NCBI RefSeq assembly: GCF_004769575.1
Contig: NZ_RQGA01000011.1
Location: 136,072-200,071 of the forward strand
Length of the DNA: 64,000 nt
From: Leptospira perdikensis
Lineage (GTDB): Bacteria; Spirochaetota; Leptospiria; Leptospirales; Leptospiraceae
Reading direction: 5' to 3'
In this document: piece by piece, positions 54,718 through 63,519 of the stretch
How positions within the stretch are numbered: the first letter of the stretch is position 1
How the letters are laid out: each line of letters starts with the position of its first letter
Notes under the pieces: generated by a model
What the model was told of the DNA's origin: nothing
Databases searched by the model: none
What the model saw: only the letters and a program-made list of their open reading frames with translations
Program-made: the position numbers and the translations under genes

Positions 54718-55742
54718 ACCACGGCTTAGTTCTTGGAAAATTTTATCCTCCGCATAAAGGGCATATCCATCTCATCACGGAAGCAAAAAAAAACTGCGAC
54801 GAACTGACTGTGCTTGTTTGTTCCTTACAAGCAGAACTCATTCCTGGGGAATTAAGGTTTGATTGGATGCAATCACTGTTCCCAGATCCCAAGATCCATT
54901 TGGTATGGGTCCAAGATGAAAACCCGCAATACCCAGAAGAACATCCTGATTTTTGGAATCTCTGGCGAGAGACGATTGAAAGTCACACGAAAAGGAAAGT
55001 CGATTTCCTTTTTACCTCAGAAGAATATGGTGAGCCACTTTCGAAAGTGCTCGGTTGTAAACATACACTCATTGATCTAAACCGAAGCCATGTTCCAGTA
55101 TCAGCTTCCAAAATCCGGGAATCTCCCCTAACATATTGGGAATGGATTCCCGAACTCATAAGACCTTATTTTGTAAAACGCATCGTGCTTACAGGGAGTG
55201 AGTCAGTAGGCAAAACAAGTTTGGCCGAGACCTTAAGCAAACATTTCCAAACCAATTGGATTCCTGAATTTGCACGCGAGTATTTAGAAACCAAAGAAGG
55301 ACCGATGGATGAATCTGATTTTTTGCCCATTGCTAAAGGCCATCTTTTATCAGAAATAGAAATGGCAAAAACATCCAATGGTATTTTATTTTTAGATACA
55401 GATCTACTCACAACTAAAGTGTATTTGGAAAGGTATTATGAATCCGAAATTCCTTGGCTCACGGAACGAGCGTTAGGTTTAAAATACGATGACTCTCTTT
55501 TTTTGGACATTGATGTTCCTTGGATGAAAGACAAATTACGAGATTTAGGGGAAGAACGAGAATCCATGCGTACACGTTTTTTACAAGCAATGAAAGAAGC
55601 CAATCGAAAGTTTCACCTCATTCGAGGGGATTATTCTACACGAGAACAAAAGGCCATAGAAATCGTAACCCAATTGAAATCAAAACCAATGAACCCAGAA
55701 ATCTTTACTTTAGAACAGAGGCGTTTGCGTAATTTTGAATGA
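54714..55742 (+). CDS. nadR: NadR-type bifunctional NMN adenylyltransferase / ribosylnicotinamide kinase
   Basis: 342 residues. The N-terminal nucleotidyltransferase domain has GKFYPPHKGH (H14 and H17) and SASKIRES, and the C-terminal kinase-like domain a P-loop GSESVGKT at 161-168. NadR salvages NMN or nicotinamide riboside into NAD. It lacks the N-terminal HTH repressor domain of enterobacterial NadR. Start overlaps the ligase gene by 4 bp. Its last 38 bases overlap the converging oxygenase gene. Confidence 0.9.
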   Translation: MNHGLVLGKFYPPHKGHIHLITEAKKNCDELTVLVCSLQAELIPGELRFDWMQSLFPDPKIHLVWVQDENPQYPEEHPDFWNLWRETIESHTKRKVDFLFTSEEYGEPLSKVLGCKHTLIDLNRSHVPVSASKIRESPLTYWEWIPELIRPYFVKRIVLTGSESVGKTSLAETLSKHFQTNWIPEFAREYLETKEGPMDESDFLPIAKGHLLSEIEMAKTSNGILFLDTDLLTTKVYLERYYESEIPWLTERALGLKYDDSLFLDIDVPWMKDKLRDLGEERESMRTRFLQAMKEANRKFHLIRGDYSTREQKAIEIVTQLKSKPMNPEIFTLEQRRLRNFE

Positions 55743-56556
55743 CCGTCGTTGGGAGAGGTTTACCAGTCACTAAATGTTTCATTTCATAAAGAGTTGTTCC
55801 CGTCGAACGGTTGTCAGTATTTTTAGGGCCGTAGTTGTTTCGGATCGCCTCACCCAAAACCAGGCGAATTTCTAAACTAAATCTGGAAAAACCTTGGTTG
55901 TTCTCTTCGGTTCCATGTAAGTGGTGAGAAGAAAATATAAAATAATCTCCAAAATCTCCAGAAACAGAAAATTGTTTTGAGTCCTCTGGGAAAAAATCTG
56001 GTTTTGGAAAAACTTTTTCTGCCAAACGGGCATGAGCTGAAGCCTGAAACCCACCAGTCTCCGTCCAATGCGAATAATCAAAGTGGTGAGAATTATTCGG
56101 AATGGCTTTAGAAAAATAAGATGGATAAAGTGCAAACCCCGCTCCTGGTTTCACAAGAGTGATGGGAATCCAAAGATTGATTTGGTTTTCTGGGTTGGCA
56201 TACCAAGGGTCTCTATGAATATAAAGAACCGATTCGGAACCAGAAGCAGTATGAAACCCACTCGGAACACAACGAAGCCGAAATAGATCCACATACAAAT
56301 CATCCGAATCCATACCAAAAGATGCAAATAAGGGAAAAAGGTAGAGTTTTAACGACTGGTTTTCATAAATCCTTGTTCGGATTTGTTTCATTCGTTCCAC
56401 AAGTTCGAAGTAAGAAATTTGGGAACTAACAACGACAGGATCCCCTTCCGAGAATTCTTCGTTTATGTATTGTTTGATGGTATCTAAAAAAGGGAAGGAT
56501 TCGTTTGGGCATCTACCAGAGAAAGTTTCTCCAGCGAACAATGATTCAAGTAACAT
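55705..56556 (-). CDS. Putative Fe(II)/2-oxoglutarate oxygenase-like protein
   Basis: 283 residues. A jelly-roll core is suggested by HRD at 114-116 (YIHRDPWY, the H-x-D metal motif), a distal His region HHLHG at 211-215 and Arg231 (RFSLEIR), the 2-oxoglutarate carboxylate anchor. This is the phytanoyl-CoA dioxygenase-like pattern; the substrate is unknown. It overlaps the small upstream gene by 11 bp and converges on nadR with a 38-bp coding overlap. Confidence 0.65.
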   Translation of the reverse strand: MLLESLFAGETFSGRCPNESFPFLDTIKQYINEEFSEGDPVVVSSQISYFELVERMKQIRTRIYENQSLKLYLFPLFASFGMDSDDLYVDLFRLRCVPSGFHTASGSESVLYIHRDPWYANPENQINLWIPITLVKPGAGFALYPSYFSKAIPNNSHHFDYSHWTETGGFQASAHARLAEKVFPKPDFFPEDSKQFSVSGDFGDYFIFSSHHLHGTEENNQGFSRFSLEIRLVLGEAIRNNYGPKNTDNRSTGTTLYEMKHLVTGKPLPTTVIQNYANASVLK

Positions 56557-56809
56557 TGTCCTTGGTTTGTTTCTCTATTTCTGCTTTTAGTTCGATAATA
56601 CTCATGTACAAGTTGGCAAATGTTGTGAGTTGGTTCATTGCATCTTGTAAACCCGCTTTAAATAAAAGTCCGTTGTCCATATGTTCCCGAAAAATAGTAA
56701 GCGGATTTTCCGCCTCCATACTTTCTACCGTTTTTTGGTAAGATTCCATCAATTCTTTTTTATCTAAAAGAGTTTCAGGAACCTTCCAACCATTGGACAA
56801 CCGACTCAT
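56546..56809 (-). CDS. Hypothetical small helical protein
   Basis: 87 residues, not recognised. Helical and amphipathic (ELMESYQKTVESMEAENPL), without a signal peptide. It overlaps the oxygenase gene by 11 bp and starts 5 bp after the ICMT-like gene, so it is translated within this operon. Possibly a small partner or regulator. Confidence 0.6.
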   Translation of the reverse strand: MSRLSNGWKVPETLLDKKELMESYQKTVESMEAENPLTIFREHMDNGLLFKAGLQDAMNQLTTFANLYMSIIELKAEIEKQTKDNVT

Positions 56810-56814
56810 AAATA

Positions 56815-57576
56815 CTATCTACCTTCGACTTCGAGAAGTTTGGTGGTCTTTACAATGATACGAGTGACAACATAAAACACAAAACCAAATCCTAAAAACC
56901 AAGTATGAAACGGTTTCCAAATTCCAGTAATGTCTACTGCACGTAAAGATGGCTCTTGGTAATATACTTGAATCAAATCAAAAACAGTAAACACTACAAT
57001 GATTCCAAATAAACTCGGATATTCGCGTTTCCAAATATTACGGAAAGAAAAATCTAAATTTGGTTTTTTATATCCAGAAAGTCTAGGAATGAAAGCAGGA
57101 GTTTTGTCTGCCCATTCCAAATATCCTTTTGCGAACTTCCCTCGAAGGAAATATTCTTCTGCGAAGATAATACGTTCGTAATATAGATAGAAGAACATGA
57201 TATATACTAACGCAAAAGCAAAATCCCTGAGGATGAATACTGGGCCAAGATACATCAGAAAATTCCCTACATACAGAGGGTGTCTCACCAAAGAGTAGAT
57301 CCCTGATTGGTTCACCACATCGGCAACTTGTTGTTTTGTATTTCTGCCAGAAGTGTTTTTCGGAGTGTACCCGATCGTAAAACATCTAACAAAAAGACCT
57401 GTAAAACTGACAAAAAAAGCGCCAGATAACCAATACAAATTGGACTCGTAATTCCCTTGGAAATAAGGGACATACGGTAGATACAGTAAGGAAAGAAACA
57501 AAATGACTCCTGGGATGTAGGAGCGCCATCGGAAGAGAAAATTGCCTTGTTGGTTGAGTTCTTCTATAAGTGCCAT
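56815..57576 (-). CDS. ICMT/PEMT-like integral membrane methyltransferase
   Basis: 253 residues with five or six spans. SGIYSLVRHPLYVGNFLMY (about 90-109) is the isoprenylcysteine carboxyl methyltransferase / phospholipid methyltransferase SAM-binding signature, and YYERIIFAEEYFLRGKF...YLEW completes it. In bacteria such proteins methylate lipids or other membrane acceptors; the substrate is unknown. First gene of the small minus-strand operon, divergent from the acyltransferase gene by 47 bp. Confidence 0.8.
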   Translation of the reverse strand: MALIEELNQQGNFLFRWRSYIPGVILFLSLLYLPYVPYFQGNYESNLYWLSGAFFVSFTGLFVRCFTIGYTPKNTSGRNTKQQVADVVNQSGIYSLVRHPLYVGNFLMYLGPVFILRDFAFALVYIMFFYLYYERIIFAEEYFLRGKFAKGYLEWADKTPAFIPRLSGYKKPNLDFSFRNIWKREYPSLFGIIVVFTVFDLIQVYYQEPSLRAVDITGIWKPFHTWFLGFGFVFYVVTRIIVKTTKLLEVEGR

Positions 57577-57623
57577 GTGAATTCGTACTTGCTTCCTTTG
57601 ATTAAGCTGTCAGCATTCGTCCT

Positions 57624-58880
57624 ATGTCAATCAAATCCTTTATCCCTGCAAAGTTCAATCTTCCTGCTTTATGGTTTACGGATCTGACACTTCCCGTCCT
57701 CAACAAAATGCTCCATAATCTTGAATCCATAGAGATTTCGGAAACCGACCAAAAGACTTTAAAATCCTTTCAAAAAGAACGACTATTATACATCTCCAAT
57801 CATCCCACAACCAAAGAACCGGGAGTTGCCTACCATTCAGCAAACATCATGGGTTCTAGGTTTCATTATATGGCCGCGAGAGAGGTATTCGAATGGGCCT
57901 ACGGATTTGTTGGTGACTTCATCCAATCAATAGGAGCCTATTCAGTGTTAGCTGGTGCACCGGACAGAGAATCCCTCAAAGCTTCAAGAGAAATACTTGC
58001 TTCCAAAGGCGGAAAACTAGCTCTCTTTCCCGAAGGAGAACCCACAAGCGGAATGAACGACACCCTACTTCCCTTCCAACCTGGAGTGGCACAACTGGGA
58101 TTTTGGGGACTAGAAGATGCTCTAAAAAAAGACCTTGAAGCAAAAATCTGGATTTTACCAACCTTCGTTAAGTACAGAATGACCGGTTCTATCGATTCCA
58201 TGCAAAAAGACATCGACCAAGCGGTAAACAAAATGGAACAAAAGTTAGGGATCGAAAAAACAGGAAAAGACATCGTTCATAGATTTTTGTCTGTAGGAAA
58301 ACGAATGATCGAAAGAGAAGAAAAAGAATATGGAGTTCCTGTGGAAGAAGGCAGAGCTGATGACTTTGACTATCGATTGGGACGGATGCGCCATGCCATG
58401 CTCGACAATATTGCGAGAAAAGCCAATATCCCAAAATGGGAGGCGGAAGCCAATGCCATTGAAAAATTAAGAAGAATTCTAAGTGTACTCGAAATGGTAT
58501 CGGTGGGAATGCCCGATCCGAACGGTGAACTTCCGAGTTTAGAGATGGCAACTTGGGCAAGAAAAGCCGCCACCAAAGCTTACGACTTTATCACCATCCA
58601 AACGGCTTATATCAAAGAATTACCTAGTGCAGAACGTTTGTATGAGTTTTTGTATCGTTACGAAAACGAACTTTTTGGGGAATTTAGCCCAAGACCCCAC
58701 AGAGCAGTTGTTAGATTTGGAACACCATTCACGATCAATGAATATTTAAGTTCTTATAAAGAGGACAAAAAGAAAACGCTAGATCTCATTACAGATCGTC
58801 TAAGAAAAGAGTTACAGACCATGCTTGTGGAAGAAAAGTCCAAATCAAATCCATTGTTTCCGAGCCAATATATTTTTTAA
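57624..58880 (+). CDS. Glycerolipid-type acyltransferase (PlsC-like fold)
   Basis: 418 residues. Block I reads SNHPTTKEP at 58-66, with His60 as the catalytic base but Glu65 where the usual H-x4-D motif has Asp. Block III is FPEGEPTSG (135-143). Longer than PlsC (about 250) with extra helical C-terminal region. Probably acylates a glycerophospholipid or related acceptor; acceptor unknown. Its stop overlaps the next start (TAATG). Confidence 0.78.
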   Translation: MSIKSFIPAKFNLPALWFTDLTLPVLNKMLHNLESIEISETDQKTLKSFQKERLLYISNHPTTKEPGVAYHSANIMGSRFHYMAAREVFEWAYGFVGDFIQSIGAYSVLAGAPDRESLKASREILASKGGKLALFPEGEPTSGMNDTLLPFQPGVAQLGFWGLEDALKKDLEAKIWILPTFVKYRMTGSIDSMQKDIDQAVNKMEQKLGIEKTGKDIVHRFLSVGKRMIEREEKEYGVPVEEGRADDFDYRLGRMRHAMLDNIARKANIPKWEAEANAIEKLRRILSVLEMVSVGMPDPNGELPSLEMATWARKAATKAYDFITIQTAYIKELPSAERLYEFLYRYENELFGEFSPRPHRAVVRFGTPFTINEYLSSYKEDKKKTLDLITDRLRKELQTMLVEEKSKSNPLFPSQYIF

Positions 58881-59527
58881 TGAAAACATTCAGTCGGGAA
58901 CAAGTTAAAGATTGGGTCGATAAAACCCAACCTATAGAAATGACAACCTATGGTGCCTCCAAAGTTTTGGATGAAAACTTGGTAAATTTACTGGACGCAC
59001 TTACAGAAAAATATGGGATCCCAGACTTATCCGCAATTCTTTTCACGATTGTTAAAGACTTAATCCTCAATGGTTTTAAAGCCAACTTCAAAAGACTTTT
59101 TTTTCAGGAAAACCAACTAGACATTCAATCCCCCGCCGACTATGAATTAGGTGTACGGATGTACAAAAGCCTAATCCTTTCTGGACGTGGAAATACATTT
59201 GAACCATTGGCTCGGGAAAAAAATCTCTATGTTCACCTCAAAATCGAACACAACGAAACCCAAATTAAATTTGATGTGAGAAACAATACTACACTTGTAC
59301 GAGGAGAGATGCAAAAAATTAGGAACTCTCTATTACATGCACAGAACTACAATGATATTATGGAATATTATATCGAAAGGGGAGACAATTCAGAAGGAGA
59401 AGGAATTGGTATTGCTCTCTGCGTCATCTTACTCAAAGGAGAAGGCCTTCCCACGGACCAATTTCGGATCTACCATGAAGATGGAGAAACCATCGCTCAA
59501 CTTACAATTCCCTTGAAGAAAAGCTAG
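58880..59527 (+). CDS. GHKL/HATPase-like protein without a phosphoacceptor domain
   Basis: 215 residues, soluble. KDLILNGFKANFKR (about 59-72) resembles the histidine-kinase N box (E-x2-N-A-x-K-A), and a Gly-rich SEGEGIGIALCVILLKG (about 174-190) the G boxes. There is no DHp, PAS or receiver domain and no membrane span. It could be an anti-sigma kinase-like or other GHKL ATPase. One-base overlap with the acyltransferase gene. Confidence 0.6.
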   Translation: MKTFSREQVKDWVDKTQPIEMTTYGASKVLDENLVNLLDALTEKYGIPDLSAILFTIVKDLILNGFKANFKRLFFQENQLDIQSPADYELGVRMYKSLILSGRGNTFEPLAREKNLYVHLKIEHNETQIKFDVRNNTTLVRGEMQKIRNSLLHAQNYNDIMEYYIERGDNSEGEGIGIALCVILLKGEGLPTDQFRIYHEDGETIAQLTIPLKKS

Positions 59528-59558
59528 CCCAAAGAAACGTATCTCACATTTTGGGTTT

Positions 59559-60194
59559 ATGGGTTCTGCTACTGTCCTCTCGAATGATTCCATTCCTAAA
59601 GTTCTTTCTGATATCGTTGCCAACGAAACAAACCATGCACTATGGCTCAATACTCTCTCCCTATTAGAACATCTTGGTTCGAGAAAAATCCTCCTCACAC
59701 AATCCAGTGAAGAAACCTCTGAGATGATTTTAAAACATGCCACGGAAGAAGCAAGGCATGCTCTCTTTTTTAAAAAAGCAGCCCGCACCATAAAGCCTAG
59801 TTTCCAATTGGGATACCAAAACTCCGCACTCGTTCGGGGAACGGCAGCAAGAATTTATTTCGCAAAACTGGATACACTGGTACGCAGAAGTTTACGCAAA
59901 GTTTTTACGGATGAAAAACAATTCACCTACCTTGCTTATTTGTACACCACCACGGTCATCGAAAAACGGGCCATGGTCGTCTATGCAGCGTACGACGAAA
60001 TTTTGGACCAGACTGGTTCTCCCATTCGCCTAACTAACCTGATTTTAGAAGAGGAAGGCCACCTTTCTGAAATGAGTGCCGAAATGTTCCGTCTCGACCC
60101 GGGAGCCAAAGAACGATTGGCGAATTTAGAGACAGAAGAAGCGAAGATTTTTGTCCGATTTTGGCTCCAAATCCGTGAATTCTCGCTGAATTAA
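59559..60194 (+). CDS. Ferritin-like diiron protein
   Basis: 211 residues, four-helix pattern with carboxylate-bridged diiron ligands in order: Glu23 (ANETNH), E64-x2-H67 (EEARH), Glu135 (VIEKRAM) and E165-x2-H168 (EEEGH). The E / ExxH / E / ExxH layout fits ferritin-like oxygenases or desaturase-like enzymes more than storage ferritin. No signal peptide. Follows the HATPase-like gene by 31 bp and may share its operon. Substrate unknown. Confidence 0.75.
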   Translation: MGSATVLSNDSIPKVLSDIVANETNHALWLNTLSLLEHLGSRKILLTQSSEETSEMILKHATEEARHALFFKKAARTIKPSFQLGYQNSALVRGTAARIYFAKLDTLVRRSLRKVFTDEKQFTYLAYLYTTTVIEKRAMVVYAAYDEILDQTGSPIRLTNLILEEEGHLSEMSAEMFRLDPGAKERLANLETEEAKIFVRFWLQIREFSLN

Positions 60195-60197
60195 AAA

Positions 60198-60231
60198 AGG
60201 CTTGCGGAAAAAATCCGAGCCTGGTTTTCTT
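60198..60231 (+). terminator. Terminator after the diiron-protein gene
   Basis: AGGCT (60198-60202), two bulged bases, CGGA (60205-60208) pair with TCCGAGCCT (60214-60222) around an A5 loop, followed by GGTTTTCTT. It lies just after the stop codon and before the coiled-coil gene. Confidence 0.65.
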
Positions 60232-60277
60232 CAACCATCTTCATGCGACATAATACTATTATTGGATCTTTGAGAAA

Positions 60278-63200
60278 ATGGGATTAGAAGTCTTTTTATT
60301 ACCTTTTTTGGCAAGCGTAGCAGTGACCATTGGGCTTCGTCGTTTGGACAAATCGAACACCAAACTCTCCCAACTCAAACGTTATGCGTCCAAATTGACC
60401 GATGAAATTGATGGTGTTGCCCTTCAAAAAATCCAATTGGTAAAAGATGCCGGTATTGACCTCGACATCCTTGTCAAACAGTCCCGCAAAGTTGCCGAAG
60501 ACATCCAACATTTAAGTTCAGAATCTCGCGACCTATTCGAAAAAATCCGCGCAAGTAAAGATTACCTCTCTTCTTTATCAGGTGAGATGGAACAAATTCA
60601 AGACTTAAGCACCCAAGTCCGTCGCGAAAAACAATATATGGAAGAAGGACTCTCCCAAATCAATACCCACAAACGAGAGTTACGTGAAGTATCCGAAGAT
60701 ATGGAAGCCCTTCATAACGAATCCATCTCCATGTTGGATACTTTCCAAAACAAACTCAATCATAGAAGTGATGAAATTTTACAATCGGTTGCACAAAAGA
60801 TGGTGGAACTCGAAAGCCTTCTCGAAACCAAATCAGATTTTTTAGACAACTCTCTTTCTAAAATTGCAGAAACGGCTCGTGAAAAACTTTTGTCCCATGC
60901 AGATGTCATGGTGGGAGAAACTGCCGGACGCCTTGACCATGCTCGCAAAGAAATGGACCTACTCCTCGAGTCCATGAAATATGCGCAAGGTGACTTAGAT
61001 GTTCGCCTCACAAAATTCGAAGATACCTCCTCCTTACTCTCCGATAAAGTCGATAAGTTTGATGAAAGGTTAGAAGAAAAATACCAACGAGCTTCTGGTA
61101 AGTTGGAAGAGAAAGTAAACCTACTCGAGAAAAAAATCCAAGAACGTTTTGATTCTATCTTTGACCAAGTCACTCATACAAAAGATTCTTTTATGAAGGG
61201 TTTGAGCCAAGAAACAGATGCCATCAAACGTGAAATTGAAGACTTGTCCCTCGAAACACTTTCGAAACGAGATGACATCATCAATGAAACCAGAAGGCAA
61301 GCTGATGGTATCAACCAAACCATCATCCAGTTCCAAGAAAAATATTTGGAAGCGGAGAACAAACTCCTTCGCCAAGCGGACATTCGCAAACAAGAACTCA
61401 TTCGAGAAATCGAAGCCTTCTCCGAAGAATTCCATCGTATCTCGGAAGACTTAAAAGAAGAGGCAAGTTCTCTCAAAAAAAGTGCACTCCAAGAACTTAA
61501 AGATTTTGATCGTGAGTTGGATTCTGTGCGCACAAACCAAGAAACGGTAATCAAAACTTCTCTTTTTGAGTTACGAAAAGAACTTGAAGAAAGAATGAAC
61601 TCTGATTTCAAACTCCAAAAGAGCGAAATGGAATCAGATTTAGAGGCAGTTCAATCACAAGTCAAAGAACTAAACGAAACCGTCACTGCACAAACCAAAG
61701 ATGTGGATGATTATGTAGAAGAGTTAAAATCAGCCCTTCGTGAATCCGCTCATGAAATCCTAGAAACTGCAGAAGAAAAAGCCAAAGAATCAGAAGAAAT
61801 TGTCACAGAAAAAATTCGAATCGCCAATGACAACTTAGAACAGTTTGTAAACAAATGGGAAAACGAGTTAGGTAAAATTCGAGAAGATCAAAACTATAGC
61901 ATTGAAAGACTCCAAGACCGCCTAAAAGAAATTCATGTAGAAGGTGCTGACCTTCTTGGTGAATTCCAAAACCAATTCCAAAAAGCAAAATCCAATTTGG
62001 AAATGGCGGCAGAATCCAAAACCAAAGAAAGTATATCTCGTTTAGAAGAAGAAGGAAAACTCGCTCGTAGCGAAGTGGAACGAATCCTCAAACATTTAGA
62101 AGAATCTGGCGAATCCTTTTTCAACTTACAAGAAGAGAAAATGGACAGACTCAATGAAACCATTGATTCTAAAATCTCTCACCAATTGACAAAACTTCTT
62201 GATAAAGGAAATGTCCAACTAGGCCAACTCGAAGAAAAAATATCGAGCCACCTAAACACCGTCAAACGGAACCTAGACGAAAGTATCAAACGTTCCAAAG
62301 ACGAATCCAAAAAACAAATCGAAACTTATCAAAGAGACTACGAAAAATCTTTCAAAGAAATTGCAAAAGAAAGCCAAGACTTCTTAAAAGATAGTTTGGA
62401 TCGTTTCCAAGATTTAAAACACGAAATTAAAAATGGATTGGATGATCTAAACGATACCAAAGAAGAAACACTTTCTAGTTTCCAATCTGAAATGGAAACA
62501 TTAAAAGAAGACATCTTAACCCTATCCAGTGAACTAGAAACGGTAAAAGAACATTCTGATTTATTTGCTTCCGCCAAACAGATTGCAGAGGAATCCAATC
62601 GTGCTGTGGAAGAAATTTCGGAAGCCCTCCGTGCCCTAGAAAAAGGCCGACCGGACATTGACCTTTACCAATCAGCAATTTCCGAGTTTTCAGAACTTAG
62701 AAAAGAAATCGCAAACGAATTAGAAACTTTAAAAGAAGCACAGTTCCAATCAGAAGACATCGACAAACAAGTGCAAATCCTTGCCTCAAACCTTGTCCAT
62801 GTTTCAGAAACCATGGAAGGTTTTGAACAAAGCCTAACAGAAGTAAGTTCCATCGAAACTCGAGTGACCAAACTCACAACCGAACAATCTAAAATTGAAA
62901 CCTTCCTTTCTTCCTTACAAGAATCACAAGATTCTGTTTTCCATTTAGTGGAGAACTTGGAAGGCCAAAAACACAATGCACGGGAACTCCAAGCCCGCCT
63001 CGACATCCTCGACCGCGAAATCGAAGTGGTGGAAGCACGGGAAAAAGAACTGACCGAAACCATTCGTAAGGCCGAAAACCGCACATCTTTCCTTGTGGAA
63101 CGGGAAGCACAGATTGATTCGGTGGAACGTAAATTTGACAAAATTGAAGAGTTGCTAGGTGACCTTTCCGACCGCCACCGCCAAATCCTCACCCTCCAAA

Positions 63201-63508
63201 AACGTTTGGAAGACCTGAAAGAATCTTCCCGCGAAACCAAGGACGATTTGGAATCCTTACTTGGGGAAGCAGACGAAACCTTCGAAAAACTCTCCGAATT
63301 CCTGGACATTGTCCAAGGGGCCATGCAAAGTCCGGTTCCGGCAGGGAAATCTGACCGAAAAGTTTCGGGAAATCCCCTTGTCGAGAGGAAAAGAGCCACC
63401 ATCCAGAGCCTCCACGACAACTACCAGTGGTCTTCCGAGGCGATTAGCGAAAAATTAAATATTGAAAAATCCCTCGTAGATAGCATCCTCGGAGTTAGAA
63501 AGAAATAA
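60278..63508 (+). CDS. Giant spirochaetal coiled-coil protein (SpiroCoCo/Scc-like) with possible C-terminal HTH
   Basis: 1076 residues. A short hydrophobic N-terminus (about 3-17) is followed by nearly continuous heptad-type coiled coil (about 25-1015), rich in Glu/Lys/Leu/Ser with no enzymatic motif. The C-terminus changes: after a Pro/Gly break (PVPAGKSDRK), IQSLHDNYQWSSEAISEKL and IEKSLVDSIL (about 1042-1071) look like a helix-turn-helix. It resembles the spirochaetal coiled-coil family, one member of which (Scc) is described as forming filaments and binding nucleic acids; membership is inference. A histone-fold gene follows by 11 bp. Confidence 0.82.
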   Translation: MGLEVFLLPFLASVAVTIGLRRLDKSNTKLSQLKRYASKLTDEIDGVALQKIQLVKDAGIDLDILVKQSRKVAEDIQHLSSESRDLFEKIRASKDYLSSLSGEMEQIQDLSTQVRREKQYMEEGLSQINTHKRELREVSEDMEALHNESISMLDTFQNKLNHRSDEILQSVAQKMVELESLLETKSDFLDNSLSKIAETAREKLLSHADVMVGETAGRLDHARKEMDLLLESMKYAQGDLDVRLTKFEDTSSLLSDKVDKFDERLEEKYQRASGKLEEKVNLLEKKIQERFDSIFDQVTHTKDSFMKGLSQETDAIKREIEDLSLETLSKRDDIINETRRQADGINQTIIQFQEKYLEAENKLLRQADIRKQELIREIEAFSEEFHRISEDLKEEASSLKKSALQELKDFDRELDSVRTNQETVIKTSLFELRKELEERMNSDFKLQKSEMESDLEAVQSQVKELNETVTAQTKDVDDYVEELKSALRESAHEILETAEEKAKESEEIVTEKIRIANDNLEQFVNKWENELGKIREDQNYSIERLQDRLKEIHVEGADLLGEFQNQFQKAKSNLEMAAESKTKESISRLEEEGKLARSEVERILKHLEESGESFFNLQEEKMDRLNETIDSKISHQLTKLLDKGNVQLGQLEEKISSHLNTVKRNLDESIKRSKDESKKQIETYQRDYEKSFKEIAKESQDFLKDSLDRFQDLKHEIKNGLDDLNDTKEETLSSFQSEMETLKEDILTLSSELETVKEHSDLFASAKQIAEESNRAVEEISEALRALEKGRPDIDLYQSAISEFSELRKEIANELETLKEAQFQSEDIDKQVQILASNLVHVSETMEGFEQSLTEVSSIETRVTKLTTEQSKIETFLSSLQESQDSVFHLVENLEGQKHNARELQARLDILDREIEVVEAREKELTETIRKAENRTSFLVEREAQIDSVERKFDKIEELLGDLSDRHRQILTLQKRLEDLKESSRETKDDLESLLGEADETFEKLSEFLDIVQGAMQSPVPAGKSDRKVSGNPLVERKRATIQSLHDNYQWSSEAISEKLNIEKSLVDSILGVRKK

Positions 63509-63519
63509 CCGAGGTATCC

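Noticed and set aside
59528..59555. CCCAAA/TTTGGG inverted repeat before the diiron gene
   Set aside because: Only 6 bp with a 16-nt spacer, no T-run and directly before the start codon; probably chance.
62665..63420. Long open frame on the minus strand (251 codons) within the coiled-coil gene
   Set aside because: Lies entirely opposite the coiled-coil coding region; Ser/Arg-rich composition is the mirror of the Glu/Lys-rich heptads, with no family motif. Shadow frame.
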